A DNA stretch of 33,879 nucleotides. It comes from Bacteroidota bacterium. GTDB lineage: Bacteria; Bacteroidota; Bacteroidia; Bacteroidales; Prolixibacteraceae. The position numbers were made by a program, and so were the translations under genes. Numbering within the stretch: position 1 is the stretch's first letter; each line of letters starts with the position of its first letter. The DNA lies in the NCBI GenBank assembly GCA_024278975.1, contig JAJRSD010000103.1, forward strand, positions 1 to 33,879, given 5' to 3'. The notes beneath the pieces were generated by a model, which was not told the origin of the DNA, made no database searches, and saw only the letters and a program-made list of their open reading frames with translations. Positions 9,407 through 17,696 of this stretch are shown piece by piece.

Positions 9407-9440
9407 AAAAGCCATTAGTTTAATTACGGGTGGCTTTTTA
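9407..9440 (+). terminator. Possible Rho-independent terminator
   Basis: AAAGCCA (9408-9414) and TGGCTTT (9431-9437) pair around a 16-base loop and lead into a short T run. The large loop makes it weak. It lies between the transposase remnant and asnS and has no clear gene of its own. Confidence 0.35.
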
Positions 9441-9506
9441 GTTTTATCAATTCATCAAAAATCAAAACAAATAAATCTACTCTATTTATTATCACACATA
9501 AAAATG

Positions 9507-9514
9507 TACTTTTG
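9507..9514 (+). promoter_or_regulatory. Candidate -7 element of the asnS promoter
   Basis: TACTTTTG is a full match to the Bacteroidota -7 consensus TAnnTTTG. The position 19 bases upstream is only weakly like TTTG. If used, transcription starts near 9520 and the asnS leader of about 130 nt includes the compound repeat at 9588-9636. Confidence 0.4.
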
Positions 9515-9587
9515 TCTCCTTCAAAATAAAAAGTTGTTGAATAAATTTTGCATTAGATGCCAGAATACGAAAGAATAATTAATTTTT

Positions 9588-9636
9588 CTTTGCGTCTCTG
9601 CCTACCGACAGGCAGGTCAGCGTCTTTGCGGTGAAA
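9588..9636. repeat. Compound intergenic repeat: small palindrome nested in a longer repeat
   Basis: The outer part reads CTTTGCGTCTCTG ... CGTCTTTGCGGTGAAA, which resembles an intergenic repeat I recall from many Bacteroidota genomes. It is interrupted at 9601-9620 by CCTACCGACAGGCAGGTCAG. With the preceding CTG this forms the perfect inverted repeat CTGCCT (9598-9603) / AGGCAG (9610-9615), itself like a common dispersed palindrome of this phylum. Removing the 20 bases restores an uninterrupted CTCTGCGTCTTTGCGG. It ends 12 bases before the asnS ATG. Confidence 0.55.
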
Positions 9637-9648
9637 ATAGGAATAAAA

Positions 9649-11085
9649 ATGGAACGAATAAAAATTAAAGAGATCCTGCAAACCGGAGAGGTAGGTAAAA
9701 CTGTTGTTGCAAAAGGTTGGGTACGAACAAAACGAGGCAGTAAAAATGTAAATTTTATTGCGCTGAATGACGGTTCTACAATTAATAATTTACAAATTGT
9801 AGTTGATGTTGAAAAATTTGATGACGCACTTTTACGTAATATTAATACCGGAGCTGCACTTTCGGTAACAGGCGAATTAGCCGAATCGGCAGGAAGCGGG
9901 CAAAAAATTGAAATGGTTGCCGAAAAAGTGGAACTGCTTGGCGGTGCCGACCCCGATAAATATCCTATTCAACCAAAAAGGCACACACTTGAGTTTTTGC
10001 GTGAAAATGCACATTTACGTTTTCGTACAAATACTTTTAGCGCAATTTTTCGTGTTCGCCACGCAATGGCTTTTGCGGTAAATAAATTTTTCAACGATAA
10101 AGGATTTACATATTTGCACACACCAATAATTACTGCAAGCGATGCCGAGGGTGCCGGACAAATGTTTCGGGTTAGCACACTCGACCCTAAAAACCCACCT
10201 TTAACCGAAGAGGGCGAAATTGATTACAATCAGGATTTTTTTGGAAAAGCAACCAATCTCACAGTTTCGGGGCAGTTAGAAGGCGAATTGGGTGCAATGG
10301 CACTGGGCGAAATTTATACTTTCGGACCAACTTTCAGAGCCGAGAATTCGAATACAACCCGCCACCTCGCAGAGTTTTGGATGATTGAACCCGAAATGGC
10401 TTTCTACAATTTGAAAGATAACATGGATTTAGCTGAAGAGTTTCTGAAATCGCTTATAAAATATGCACTCGAAAATTGCATGGACGACCTTCAATTTTTA
10501 GCCGGTCGCCTTCAGCAAGAGGAAAAAAGCAAGCCGCAAAACCAACGCTCGATGGATTTAATTGAAAAGCTGGAGTTTGTTTTAAATAACGATTTTATCA
10601 GGATTACATACACCGAGGCAATTAATATTTTAAGAAATTCGAAACCATTCAAAAAGAAAAAATTCCAATTTCCGGTTGAGTGGGGAGTTGATTTACAAAG
10701 CGAGCACGAACGTTTTTTGGTTGAAAAACATTTCAACTGCCCGGTAATTTTAACCGATTACCCAAAAGATATCAAGGCGTTTTATATGAAACAAAATGCT
10801 GACGGTAAAACAGTTGGCGCCATGGATGTTCTGTTTCCGCAAATTGGCGAAATTATTGGTGGTTCGCAGCGCGAGGAGAGTCTCGAAAAACTGGAAACCC
10901 GAATGAAAGAGATGTATGTTCCGGCAGACGAAATGGATTGGTATTTAGATACCCGACGTTTTGGCTCGGCAGAACACAGCGGTTTTGGGCTTGGTTTCGA
11001 GCGGTTTATATTGTTTGTTACCGGGATGGGAAATATTCGCGATGTGATTGCTTTTCCACGTACACCAAAAAGTGCTGATTTCTAA
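9649..11085 (+). CDS. asnS: Asparaginyl-tRNA synthetase
   Basis: A class IIb aminoacyl-tRNA synthetase that charges tRNA-Asn with asparagine in the cytoplasm. Residues 1-110 are the OB-fold anticodon-binding domain ([20 protein letters not shown]). The catalytic domain has motif 2 ([20 protein letters not shown]) and motif 3 ([20 protein letters not shown], then [15 protein letters not shown]). The ATG at 9649 is preferred over an in-frame GTG at 9631: it gives the usual [10 protein letters not shown] start, and the GTG lies inside the upstream repeat. The protein is 478 residues, normal for Bacteroidota. rpoN follows 59 bp downstream, an arrangement I recall as common in this phylum. Confidence 0.97.
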   Translation: MERIKIKEILQTGEVGKTVVAKGWVRTKRGSKNVNFIALNDGSTINNLQIVVDVEKFDDALLRNINTGAALSVTGELAESAGSGQKIEMVAEKVELLGGADPDKYPIQPKRHTLEFLRENAHLRFRTNTFSAIFRVRHAMAFAVNKFFNDKGFTYLHTPIITASDAEGAGQMFRVSTLDPKNPPLTEEGEIDYNQDFFGKATNLTVSGQLEGELGAMALGEIYTFGPTFRAENSNTTRHLAEFWMIEPEMAFYNLKDNMDLAEEFLKSLIKYALENCMDDLQFLAGRLQQEEKSKPQNQRSMDLIEKLEFVLNNDFIRITYTEAINILRNSKPFKKKKFQFPVEWGVDLQSEHERFLVEKHFNCPVILTDYPKDIKAFYMKQNADGKTVGAMDVLFPQIGEIIGGSQREESLEKLETRMKEMYVPADEMDWYLDTRRFGSAEHSGFGLGFERFILFVTGMGNIRDVIAFPRTPKSADF

Positions 11086-11144
11086 TCGAAATAAAAGTTA
11101 TCTCTCAAAAAAAATAGTAAATTTACGCTGTTAACATTTGGGTT

Positions 11145-12605
11145 ATGCAGCAAAAACTTTTATTACAACAAAAACTGCTTCAGAAACTTTCGCCACAACA
11201 AATACAGGTGATAAAGCTTCTGGAAATTCCGACCGTTCAACTCGAGCAACGTATCAAAAAAGAGCTTGAAGAAAATCCGGTTTTGGAGTTGGAAACCGAT
11301 AATCCGGATACTCTCGACGATGAAACTATTTCGCAAGATGGAGAAACTGAAAAAGATGTTGACAACGACGAATTTACTTTCGATGATTACTACGCTGAAG
11401 ATGAAGATATTCCTTCGTATAAATTAAATACAAATAACTTTTCGAAAGACGATAAATACATTGATATTCCTTTTTCGGTGGGAACTACTTTTCACGAATT
11501 TCTATCGGAGCAACTCAGAATGATTTCATTAACCGACGAGGAAAAGCAGTTGGCTGAATATATTCTCGGCAATATTGATGACGACGGTTATTTGCGCCGC
11601 GATTTATTGTCGATTTCCGATGATTTGGCTTTTAATATGAATCTTGATATTCCGGAAGAAAAACTGCTTGAGATTCTAATGAAAATTCAAAAATTTGATC
11701 CTCCCGGAGTTGCTGCACGCGATTTGCGCGAATGTTTATTAATTCAATTAGATAGAAAGAAAGATGATAATCTTGACTTGGCAAAGACTATTATAAAAGA
11801 CTATTTTCTTGAATTCACAAAAAAACATTACACAAAAATATTAGCTAAACTTGAGCTTTCGGAAGAGGAGTTAAAAGAGGGAATTAGTCAAATTTTAAAA
11901 CTCAATCCTAAGCCGGGAAGTTCGTACAGCAATCCACAAAATAAGGCGAATCAGCACATTGTTCCCGATTTTATTCTCGATAATTTAGACGGAACTCTAA
12001 ATCTTTCGTTGAATCAGCGAAATGTGCCAAACTTAATTATTAACGATACATATTTGGGAATGCTTCAGGCGTTGAGCGAAAACCACAAACAGAAAAAGAA
12101 GAATAATAAGGACGCACTTTTGTTTGTAAAGCAAAAACTCGATTCGGCAAAATGGTTTATCGATGCCATTCAACAGCGGCAAACTACTCTATTACTTACC
12201 ATGTCTGAAATAATAAATTATCAGAAAGAGTATTTCGAGGATGGCGACGAAACCAAGTTACGCCCAATGATTTTAAAAGATATTGCTGAACGTACAAATA
12301 TGGATATCTCAACTATATCGAGGGTTTCGAACAGTAAATACATTCAAACACATTTTGGTATTTATCCCCTAAAATATTTCTTTTCCGAAGGACTTATGAA
12401 AGATGATGGCGAAGAGGTTTCTACGCGTGAAATAAAAAAAATATTGCAGGAGTGTATCGAAAATGAAGATAAATACAAACCGTTAACCGACGAAAAACTT
12501 GCAAAAATATTGAAGGAGAAATCATATAATATCGCACGCAGAACAGTTGCTAAATATCGCGAGCAACTTGAGATTCCGGTGGCACGACTTAGAAAAGAGT
12601 TGTAA
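11145..12605 (+). CDS. rpoN: RNA polymerase sigma-54 factor
   Basis: A 486-residue sigma-54, which directs RNA polymerase to -24/-12 promoters and needs AAA+ activators. Region I is Gln/Leu-rich (LLQQKLLQKLSPQQIQVIKL, residues 3-25) and is followed by an acidic linker (about 50-90). The core-binding region lies at about 110-300. The C-terminus has a helix-turn-helix (DIAERTNMDISTISRVSNSK) and the RpoN box ARRTVAKYR near residue 465. The activator partner is not in this window. It sits between asnS and a membrane protein gene that starts 5 bp after its stop, suggesting translational coupling. Confidence 0.97.
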   Translation: MQQKLLLQQKLLQKLSPQQIQVIKLLEIPTVQLEQRIKKELEENPVLELETDNPDTLDDETISQDGETEKDVDNDEFTFDDYYAEDEDIPSYKLNTNNFSKDDKYIDIPFSVGTTFHEFLSEQLRMISLTDEEKQLAEYILGNIDDDGYLRRDLLSISDDLAFNMNLDIPEEKLLEILMKIQKFDPPGVAARDLRECLLIQLDRKKDDNLDLAKTIIKDYFLEFTKKHYTKILAKLELSEEELKEGISQILKLNPKPGSSYSNPQNKANQHIVPDFILDNLDGTLNLSLNQRNVPNLIINDTYLGMLQALSENHKQKKKNNKDALLFVKQKLDSAKWFIDAIQQRQTTLLLTMSEIINYQKEYFEDGDETKLRPMILKDIAERTNMDISTISRVSNSKYIQTHFGIYPLKYFFSEGLMKDDGEEVSTREIKKILQECIENEDKYKPLTDEKLAKILKEKSYNIARRTVAKYREQLEIPVARLRKEL

Positions 12606-12610
12606 TAAAA

Positions 12611-13216
12611 ATGGCAGAAAAAATTTCAAAATTTATTTCCGTAATATTTCATCCTGTATTAATTCCAACATTGGGATTTTTTTTATTGTTTAATTCAGGG
12701 TTTTATTTCTCGATGCTTTCGTGGGAGGCCGAACGTTTTGTATTACTTGTGGTTCTTTTTTCGACCGGGATTTTGCCTGTATTATCGGTTGCAATTTTGG
12801 CGTTAAATCCAAAATTCGACCTCTTAATGGAAAATAGTCGCGACCGGATTATTCCCCTTTTATCATCGTCGGTTTTCTATTATTTGGGGTTTGTTTTATT
12901 GGGCAGAATGAAGGCTTTCCCAGTTTTTAAACTCTTCCTTGTAGCATCGGTGTTAGTAATAATTGCAATGCTGTTAATCTCGTTTAAATGGAAAATCAGC
13001 AATCACATGGCAGCCGTTGGAGGAATGACAGGAACTATTTTTGCCCTCTCGTTTCGAAGCGGGGTAAACCCAGTTATAACAATTTTAGTTGTAATATTAA
13101 TTTCAGGGATAGTTGGAACTGCCCGGCTGATACTAAAAAAGCACGACCTTAAACAGCTAACTGCCGGTTATGTTTTAGGATTTTCAGTATTGTATTTGGC
13201 AATATATTTTGTTTGA
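12611..13216 (+). CDS. PAP2-like integral membrane protein
   Basis: A 201-residue membrane protein with about six hydrophobic segments. It has degenerate versions of the three PAP2 phosphatase motifs: RDRIIP near residue 77, SNHMAAVGG near 130 (in place of PSGH), and TARLILKKH with a following AGYVLG near 170-190 (in place of SRxxxxxHxxxD; R and H kept, D replaced by Q). It may be a lipid-phosphate phosphatase relative with altered or no activity. It starts 5 bp after rpoN and ends 11 bp from the convergent response regulator. Its stop codon is TGA, which matters for interpreting the in-frame TGA at 22851. Confidence 0.7.
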   Translation: MAEKISKFISVIFHPVLIPTLGFFLLFNSGFYFSMLSWEAERFVLLVVLFSTGILPVLSVAILALNPKFDLLMENSRDRIIPLLSSSVFYYLGFVLLGRMKAFPVFKLFLVASVLVIIAMLLISFKWKISNHMAAVGGMTGTIFALSFRSGVNPVITILVVILISGIVGTARLILKKHDLKQLTAGYVLGFSVLYLAIYFV

Positions 13217-13227
13217 ATCTGAATGAT

Positions 13228-13926
13228 TTACTCTACAAACTTATAACCAATTCCTTTTAAGGTTTTAATATGTTCGTTGCCAATTTTTTCGCGTAATTTA
13301 CGAATATGAACATCAATTGTTCTGTCGCCAACAACCACATTTTCGCCCCAAACCGATGAATATATCTCTTCGCGGGTAAATACTTTTCCGGGTTTCGAAA
13401 CCAATAACGAAAGCAATTCGAACTCTTTGCGCGGAAGTACCATTTCAGTTTCGTCGATACGGATTAAATACCTCTCTTTGTCAATCACAAGATTTCCAAT
13501 GCTTATCGTATTAGGATCTTCTATAACAGGAGCAACTGTATTTTCTCCGGTTCGTTTTAATAGCGCTTTTACACGGCTAATCAAAACTTTTGGACGAATT
13601 GGTTTTGTAATATAATCGTCGGCTCCTGCCTCGAACCCGGCGATTTGCGAATAATCCTCACCTCTCGCAGTTAAGAATGCGATTAATGTATTATTTAACG
13701 AAGGAATTTTACGCAACTCTTCGCAGGCCGCAATCCCGTCCATTTCGGGCATCATTACGTCGAGAATAATTAGATGAGGAATTCTCTTTTCTGCCACTTT
13801 AATAGCTTCAATACCGTTTTTCGCAGTATATACAATGTATCCTTCTTTTTCGAGGTTGTAACTCAAAAATTCTAAAATATCCGGTTCGTCGTCAACCAAT
13901 AGAACAATAAATTTTTCGTCGCTCAT
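13228..13926 (-). CDS. PhoB/OmpR-type response regulator
   Basis: A 232-residue transcription factor. Residues 5-120 are a receiver domain with acidic residues VDDE, phosphoacceptor Asp in LIILDVMMPEMDG (about residue 54) and the conserved Lys in ITKPI. Residues about 135-230 are an OmpR-type winged helix (REEIYSSVWGENVVVGDRTI, then DVHIRKLREKIG). The sensor kinase gene lies 43 bp upstream on the same strand, so the two form an operon. The pair resembles PhoR-PhoB, but no pst or phoU genes are nearby, so the phosphate link is inferred only from family resemblance. Confidence 0.93.
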   Translation of the reverse strand: MSDEKFIVLLVDDEPDILEFLSYNLEKEGYIVYTAKNGIEAIKVAEKRIPHLIILDVMMPEMDGIAACEELRKIPSLNNTLIAFLTARGEDYSQIAGFEAGADDYITKPIRPKVLISRVKALLKRTGENTVAPVIEDPNTISIGNLVIDKERYLIRIDETEMVLPRKEFELLSLLVSKPGKVFTREEIYSSVWGENVVVGDRTIDVHIRKLREKIGNEHIKTLKGIGYKFVE

Positions 13927-13969
13927 GTCTTAAATTTATGATAAAAATAATTCTGACAAAGTTATTTTA

Positions 13970-15010
13970 TTATTTCATCTTTTCAAGTGTAAAATTAAAA
14001 GTGGTTCCTTTATCAACCACACTACGCACATTTATCGACTGGTTATGTGCTTCAATAATATGTTTTACAATTGAAAGTCCAAGTCCGGTACCTCCCTGCT
14101 CGCGCGATCGGGATTTGTCGGCACGGAAAAAACGTTCGAAAATACGCGGCAAATCTTTCTTCTCAATACCAATTCCATCATCCGATATTTCTACTATTAT
14201 ATTGTCTTCCATATCGTGAAATGAGATATCAACATTCCCTTTTTTCTTGCCATATTTAATTGCATTAATAGTAAGGTTTGTAATTACTTCCAGAATTCGT
14301 TTTTTATCGGCTTTAATATAAATTGGTTTATCGCGTTTGTTTATAATACGGACTTTAATTTTTCTTTCTGCGGCCTGTAACTGGTGCATCTCAATTACCT
14401 CTTCAACTAATTTTATAATGTCGAGCTTTGCCATATTTAATTTTAACTCACCCGATTCAAGTTTGGTAATCGACTCTAAGTCTTCAACAATAGAAACCAT
14501 TCTGTCGATACTTTTTTCTGTTCTCGACAAATAGAGCTGATTAATCTTCGGATCATCCATTCCCCCTTCCAGAAGAGTTAGTACATAACCCTGAATATTA
14601 AAAATAGGAGTTTTTAATTCGTGAGATACATTTCCCACAAACTCTTTTCGATAACGTTCAAGCTCTTTTAAACGTTCAATTTCTGTTAACTGTGTTTTTG
14701 CCCATTCTTCAACTTCAAATTTAACATTACGAAGGAGACTGTTTGAATCCAACGATTTTTCTTCCATCTTTTTACCACTCAATGGTAAATCTCTGATTGT
14801 GTTGTAAACAGGTCTTATTCTATCCATAATATATTTTTTAAAAATGAACAGAATTGAAAAGTAGGAAGCCAGAAAGAACAGAAAAACTGAAAAAACAAGA
14901 AATATAAAATTGCTTCCGTAGGTGTAAGCCAATAGAATAAAAAACAGGAATAGAATGGTTAAAATAACCGATACGATGGTTGATAAAAGAACTGATGAAT
15001 ATATCTTCAT
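13970..15010 (-). CDS. PhoR-like sensor histidine kinase
   Basis: A 346-residue membrane-bound histidine kinase. Two transmembrane segments at about 8-30 and 33-55 are separated by only a few residues, so there is almost no periplasmic sensor domain. A linker follows, then HisKA with the phosphorylated His in FVGNVSHELKTPIFNIQGYV (about residue 130). The ATPase domain has an N box (LTINAIKYGKK), DDGIGI and GGTGLGLSIVKHI. Stimuli are probably sensed in the membrane, cytoplasm or through a partner protein. It is the first gene of the pair with the response regulator. Confidence 0.93.
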   Translation of the reverse strand: MKIYSSVLLSTIVSVILTILFLFFILLAYTYGSNFIFLVFSVFLFFLASYFSILFIFKKYIMDRIRPVYNTIRDLPLSGKKMEEKSLDSNSLLRNVKFEVEEWAKTQLTEIERLKELERYRKEFVGNVSHELKTPIFNIQGYVLTLLEGGMDDPKINQLYLSRTEKSIDRMVSIVEDLESITKLESGELKLNMAKLDIIKLVEEVIEMHQLQAAERKIKVRIINKRDKPIYIKADKKRILEVITNLTINAIKYGKKKGNVDISFHDMEDNIIVEISDDGIGIEKKDLPRIFERFFRADKSRSREQGGTGLGLSIVKHIIEAHNQSINVRSVVDKGTTFNFTLEKMK

Positions 15011-15074
15011 TTTAATTTTTTCGCAAAAGTAAAAAATATATCTTATCTTATTTTAATTAAAATTTGTTTGTTCG

Positions 15075-15096
15075 TTGCCCTTTCCCGTAAGGGCAA
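15075..15096. other. Perfect 8-bp hairpin upstream of the histidine kinase
   Basis: TTGCCCTT (15075-15082) and AAGGGCAA (15089-15096) pair perfectly around the six-base loop TCCCGT. Neither strand has a T run after it, so it is not a typical terminator. It lies about 65 bp upstream of the minus-strand kinase gene and could be a regulator site, leader hairpin or repeat remnant. Confidence 0.4.
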
Positions 15097-15220
15097 TAAG
15101 TCATTTCCTCATAATTTATATTATTATATTAACAAGCCGAAAGAAAAAACCATTTAATCTTCTGATTTATAATATTTTAAAGACAACTATATTTTTTTTT
15201 GAACCCACAAAATTCCATAG

Positions 15221-15798
15221 AGGAAATGTACTAAAAATCAAAGTAAAGGCCAGCAACTGGCCTATCAGATCGGGAAAGTCATCCATTCGGATTTCCCCGG
15301 ACTAAACGACAAAATTATGCAACTTTGCGACCCGCGCAAACGCAAGGATTATTCGTTGGCAGAGTTGGTAATGGGCGGGATTATGTTGTTTGTTTTTAAA
15401 GAGGGCAGCCGCAATGCTTTCGACAACGACAGGAAAGAGATAGTTTTCAGGAAGAACTACCAACGAGCCTTTAAGCTCAGGCTTCCAAGTACGGATGCGA
15501 TAGAAGACTTATTCCGGTTGTTAGACAAACAGGAACTTGAAACACTAAAGACGTTATTGGTACAAAAACTTATAGAGCGAAAAGTATTCCACAAGTTCAG
15601 GTTTATGGGCAGGCGGTATTTTATTTCTATTGATGGCACATGCCAATCGATTATTTAAACTACTATAAAATATCCGATGGAGGGCGTATGCGCTGGAGGA
15701 TTGAAAATTATTTCGACTACCTGAAGGAGCATGGTTATAATCTGGGACATAAATTCTCAAGGGTTTCTTTTAATGCTTTTAAAAACAGTAATTTCTGA
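15221..15798 (+). pseudogene. DDE transposase with most of the catalytic domain deleted
   Basis: The open frame from 15221 to 15658 contains QQLAYQIGKVIHSDFPGLND, LVMGGIMLFVFKEGSRNAF and RRYFISIDGTCQS. This is the N-terminal part of a family of DDE transposases in which '(A/S)IDGT' holds the first catalytic Asp. After a stop and a frame change, 15676-15795 encodes GGRMRWRIENYFDYLKEHG, then YNLGHKFSRVSFNAFKN, the family's C-terminal Glu motif (RWxIENxxxxxLKxxGYNxxH). The roughly 200 residues expected between are missing. The extreme C-terminus is also lost where the 121-bp repeat begins. The first part alone gives a 113-residue ORF from ATG 15317. Confidence 0.8.
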
Positions 15799-15914
15799 AA
15801 AGTCATCAGATGAATCATTTAGCAAAAAGCACAGGAAATTCAAACCTGACAATCAGTTGGTTATAAATTCATCGGATGACTAAAAGTCCATTTATTTACT
15901 TTTCGGAGAGGACT
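15794..15914 (+). repeat. 121-bp dispersed repeat, copy 1
   Basis: This segment matches the reverse complement of 26502-26622 over 121 bp with 9 mismatches and no gaps (about 93% identity by hand alignment). Inside it, AGTCATCAGATGAAT (15801-15815) and ATTCATCGGATGACT (15867-15881) bound an 81-bp core as near-perfect inverted repeats. Each end is itself an odd palindrome, TCATC-N-GATGA. It begins at the broken end of the transposase remnant and stops where the 78-bp inverted-repeat segment starts. Confidence 0.9.
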
Positions 15915-15992
15915 AAATAAGGAATAATGAATTAGAAAGTTTTTGTCCATTATCTGGCTTCTTAGCATTTTTACATTTGTTATTCCTTATTT
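15915..15992. repeat. 78-bp segment bounded by perfect 13-bp inverted repeats
   Basis: AAATAAGGAATAA (15915-15927) and TTATTCCTTATTT (15980-15992) are perfect inverted repeats flanking 52 bp without an ORF. It directly abuts the 121-bp repeat. No target-site duplication is evident. It could be a miniature inverted-repeat element or a long-loop hairpin after the convergent flavoprotein gene. Confidence 0.5.
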
Positions 15993-16036
15993 TTTGCTTT
16001 CCCAAAATAATATTTATGAGTCAAAGATAGGGGAGG

Positions 16037-17578
16037 TTAGGAGTGATTTTCTTCTATCAATGACATTGCAGCCCGAATTCCATCGGCAGCACTCGAGATA
16101 ATTCCACCTGCATAGCCGCTTCCTTCGCCAATAATATATAAATTATCGAAGTTTTCGCACAGCCCGTTTTTTTCGCGGATTACCTGAATTGGTGACGAAG
16201 TTTTGCTTTCGAAACCCAATAAATTACCCGTCTCAAACCCTCTCATTTTCCTGATAAAATCGGACAATCCAATTTGCATCGACTTTACTACGGGCGAGGG
16301 TAAAAGTTCCCAAAGTGGAGCTGGTTTTAATCCCAGCGGATAACTACTTTCGAGATTTTTGCTTTTAGATTTTTGTTTTAGGAAATCAGAAATTGAACAC
16401 GCAGGAGCATTGAATCCGTTTGAATATTGAAAAAACGACTCCTCTAATTTTTGTACATTTTCAAGGGCTTTCAAGGGCGAAACTGTTTCCCCTGCAAGTT
16501 CGTCGGGATGGATTCCGGCAACACACGCGGCATTTGCAAAATTGCCACCGCGCTTGTAAAAACTCATGCCGTTAACAATGTTTGTATTGGCATAAGCGGT
16601 GGCAGGAACAACAACTCCGCCCGGGCACATGCAAAACGAAAATACCTGATGCTTTCCATCGGCACGCGAGGTTAAACGATACTCGGCAGCTTTTACGCCG
16701 GGCAGTTTTTTATCTCCCCACTGCGCCTGGTTTATAATTTCCTGCCGGTGTTCCATTCTGCTTCCAATGGCAAAATTTTTGGTGCGGAACTGCACTCCCC
16801 GGCGAATTAACATCCGGTAAGTTTCGAATGCAGAATGACCGGGTGCTATAAAAAGTGCATCGGCGGATAAATTACCCCGCGAGGTAACTACTTCCGTAAC
16901 TTTTGAGTTTTTGATAATAATATCTTCGAGCATAGTTTCAAAAAGAATCCGACCACCAATATTTTCAAATTCAACCCGTAAGTTTCGTACTATTTTTCTA
17001 AGATTATCAGTTCCCAAATGTGGATGCGCCATGTACATAATTTCGGCGGGTGCACCGGCTTTTACATAACTCGACAGGATAAAATTTTTCTCTTTCGAAA
17101 TTCGTTTTGAGCGCGATGTAAGTTTGCCGTCAGAAAAAGTTCCTGCTCCCCCTTCGCCAAAAGAGTAGTTATTTTGTGGGTCGAAAACTGCGGTGCTTTC
17201 GAAATTGGAAATCGACTTTCCACGTTTTTCAACTTCCGAACCTCGTTCAATAAGAGTTACTTTAAAGCCCGCTTTTTGTAAAACAAAAGCATTGAAAAAA
17301 CCTGCCGGGCCGCTTCCTATAACTATAATTTGTTTATCTCTTTTTTTATACGGAATAGTTAACTTTTCAGGTTCAATATGTTCGCCATCTTTAATTTCAG
17401 GCGAATTTACTACAACTTTTATCAACCAAAATATATTCGATTTTTTACGAGCGTCTAAACTTTTATTTTCTATCTGAAAAGTAAATTCATCTATTCTCAA
17501 CTCTTTGGCAATTTTACTTCGCAGCAACCCGGTGGTAAAATTGGTTGGCAGTTTTAGCGATATTGTTTTGTATCCCAT
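16037..17578 (-). CDS. FAD-dependent oxidoreductase-like protein (COG2509 type)
   Basis: A 513-residue flavoprotein. Residues 1-85 form an N-terminal accessory domain (KTISLKLPTNFTTGLLRSKI). The FAD-binding Rossmann motif is IIVIGSGPAGFFNAFVLQKA near 85-105, with the next strand ending in LIERG. Further features are YSFGEGGAGTFSDGKLTSRS and FSFCMCPGGVVVPATA, and the C-terminal flavin motif YIIGEGSGYAGGIISSAADG. This layout matches a conserved family of uncharacterised FAD-dependent dehydrogenases. Its substrate is unknown. It is transcribed alone, divergent from the TolC-like gene. Confidence 0.88.
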   Translation of the reverse strand: MGYKTISLKLPTNFTTGLLRSKIAKELRIDEFTFQIENKSLDARKKSNIFWLIKVVVNSPEIKDGEHIEPEKLTIPYKKRDKQIIVIGSGPAGFFNAFVLQKAGFKVTLIERGSEVEKRGKSISNFESTAVFDPQNNYSFGEGGAGTFSDGKLTSRSKRISKEKNFILSSYVKAGAPAEIMYMAHPHLGTDNLRKIVRNLRVEFENIGGRILFETMLEDIIIKNSKVTEVVTSRGNLSADALFIAPGHSAFETYRMLIRRGVQFRTKNFAIGSRMEHRQEIINQAQWGDKKLPGVKAAEYRLTSRADGKHQVFSFCMCPGGVVVPATAYANTNIVNGMSFYKRGGNFANAACVAGIHPDELAGETVSPLKALENVQKLEESFFQYSNGFNAPACSISDFLKQKSKSKNLESSYPLGLKPAPLWELLPSPVVKSMQIGLSDFIRKMRGFETGNLLGFESKTSSPIQVIREKNGLCENFDNLYIIGEGSGYAGGIISSAADGIRAAMSLIEENHS

Positions 17579-17696
17579 ACGGATGGTATTTTAAATTCAA
17601 AAGTAAATAATTTTATTTTGCTGTAATAATTTTAATCTACAAGAGTCTTATTAGCTGAAATTAATTAGGTAGTTTAGTTGGTTTCTGTAAATTAGC

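Noticed and set aside
9631-9651. GTG at 9631 as the asnS start
   Set aside because: It would add six residues encoded by the end of the intergenic repeat; the ATG at 9649 gives the usual family N-terminus.
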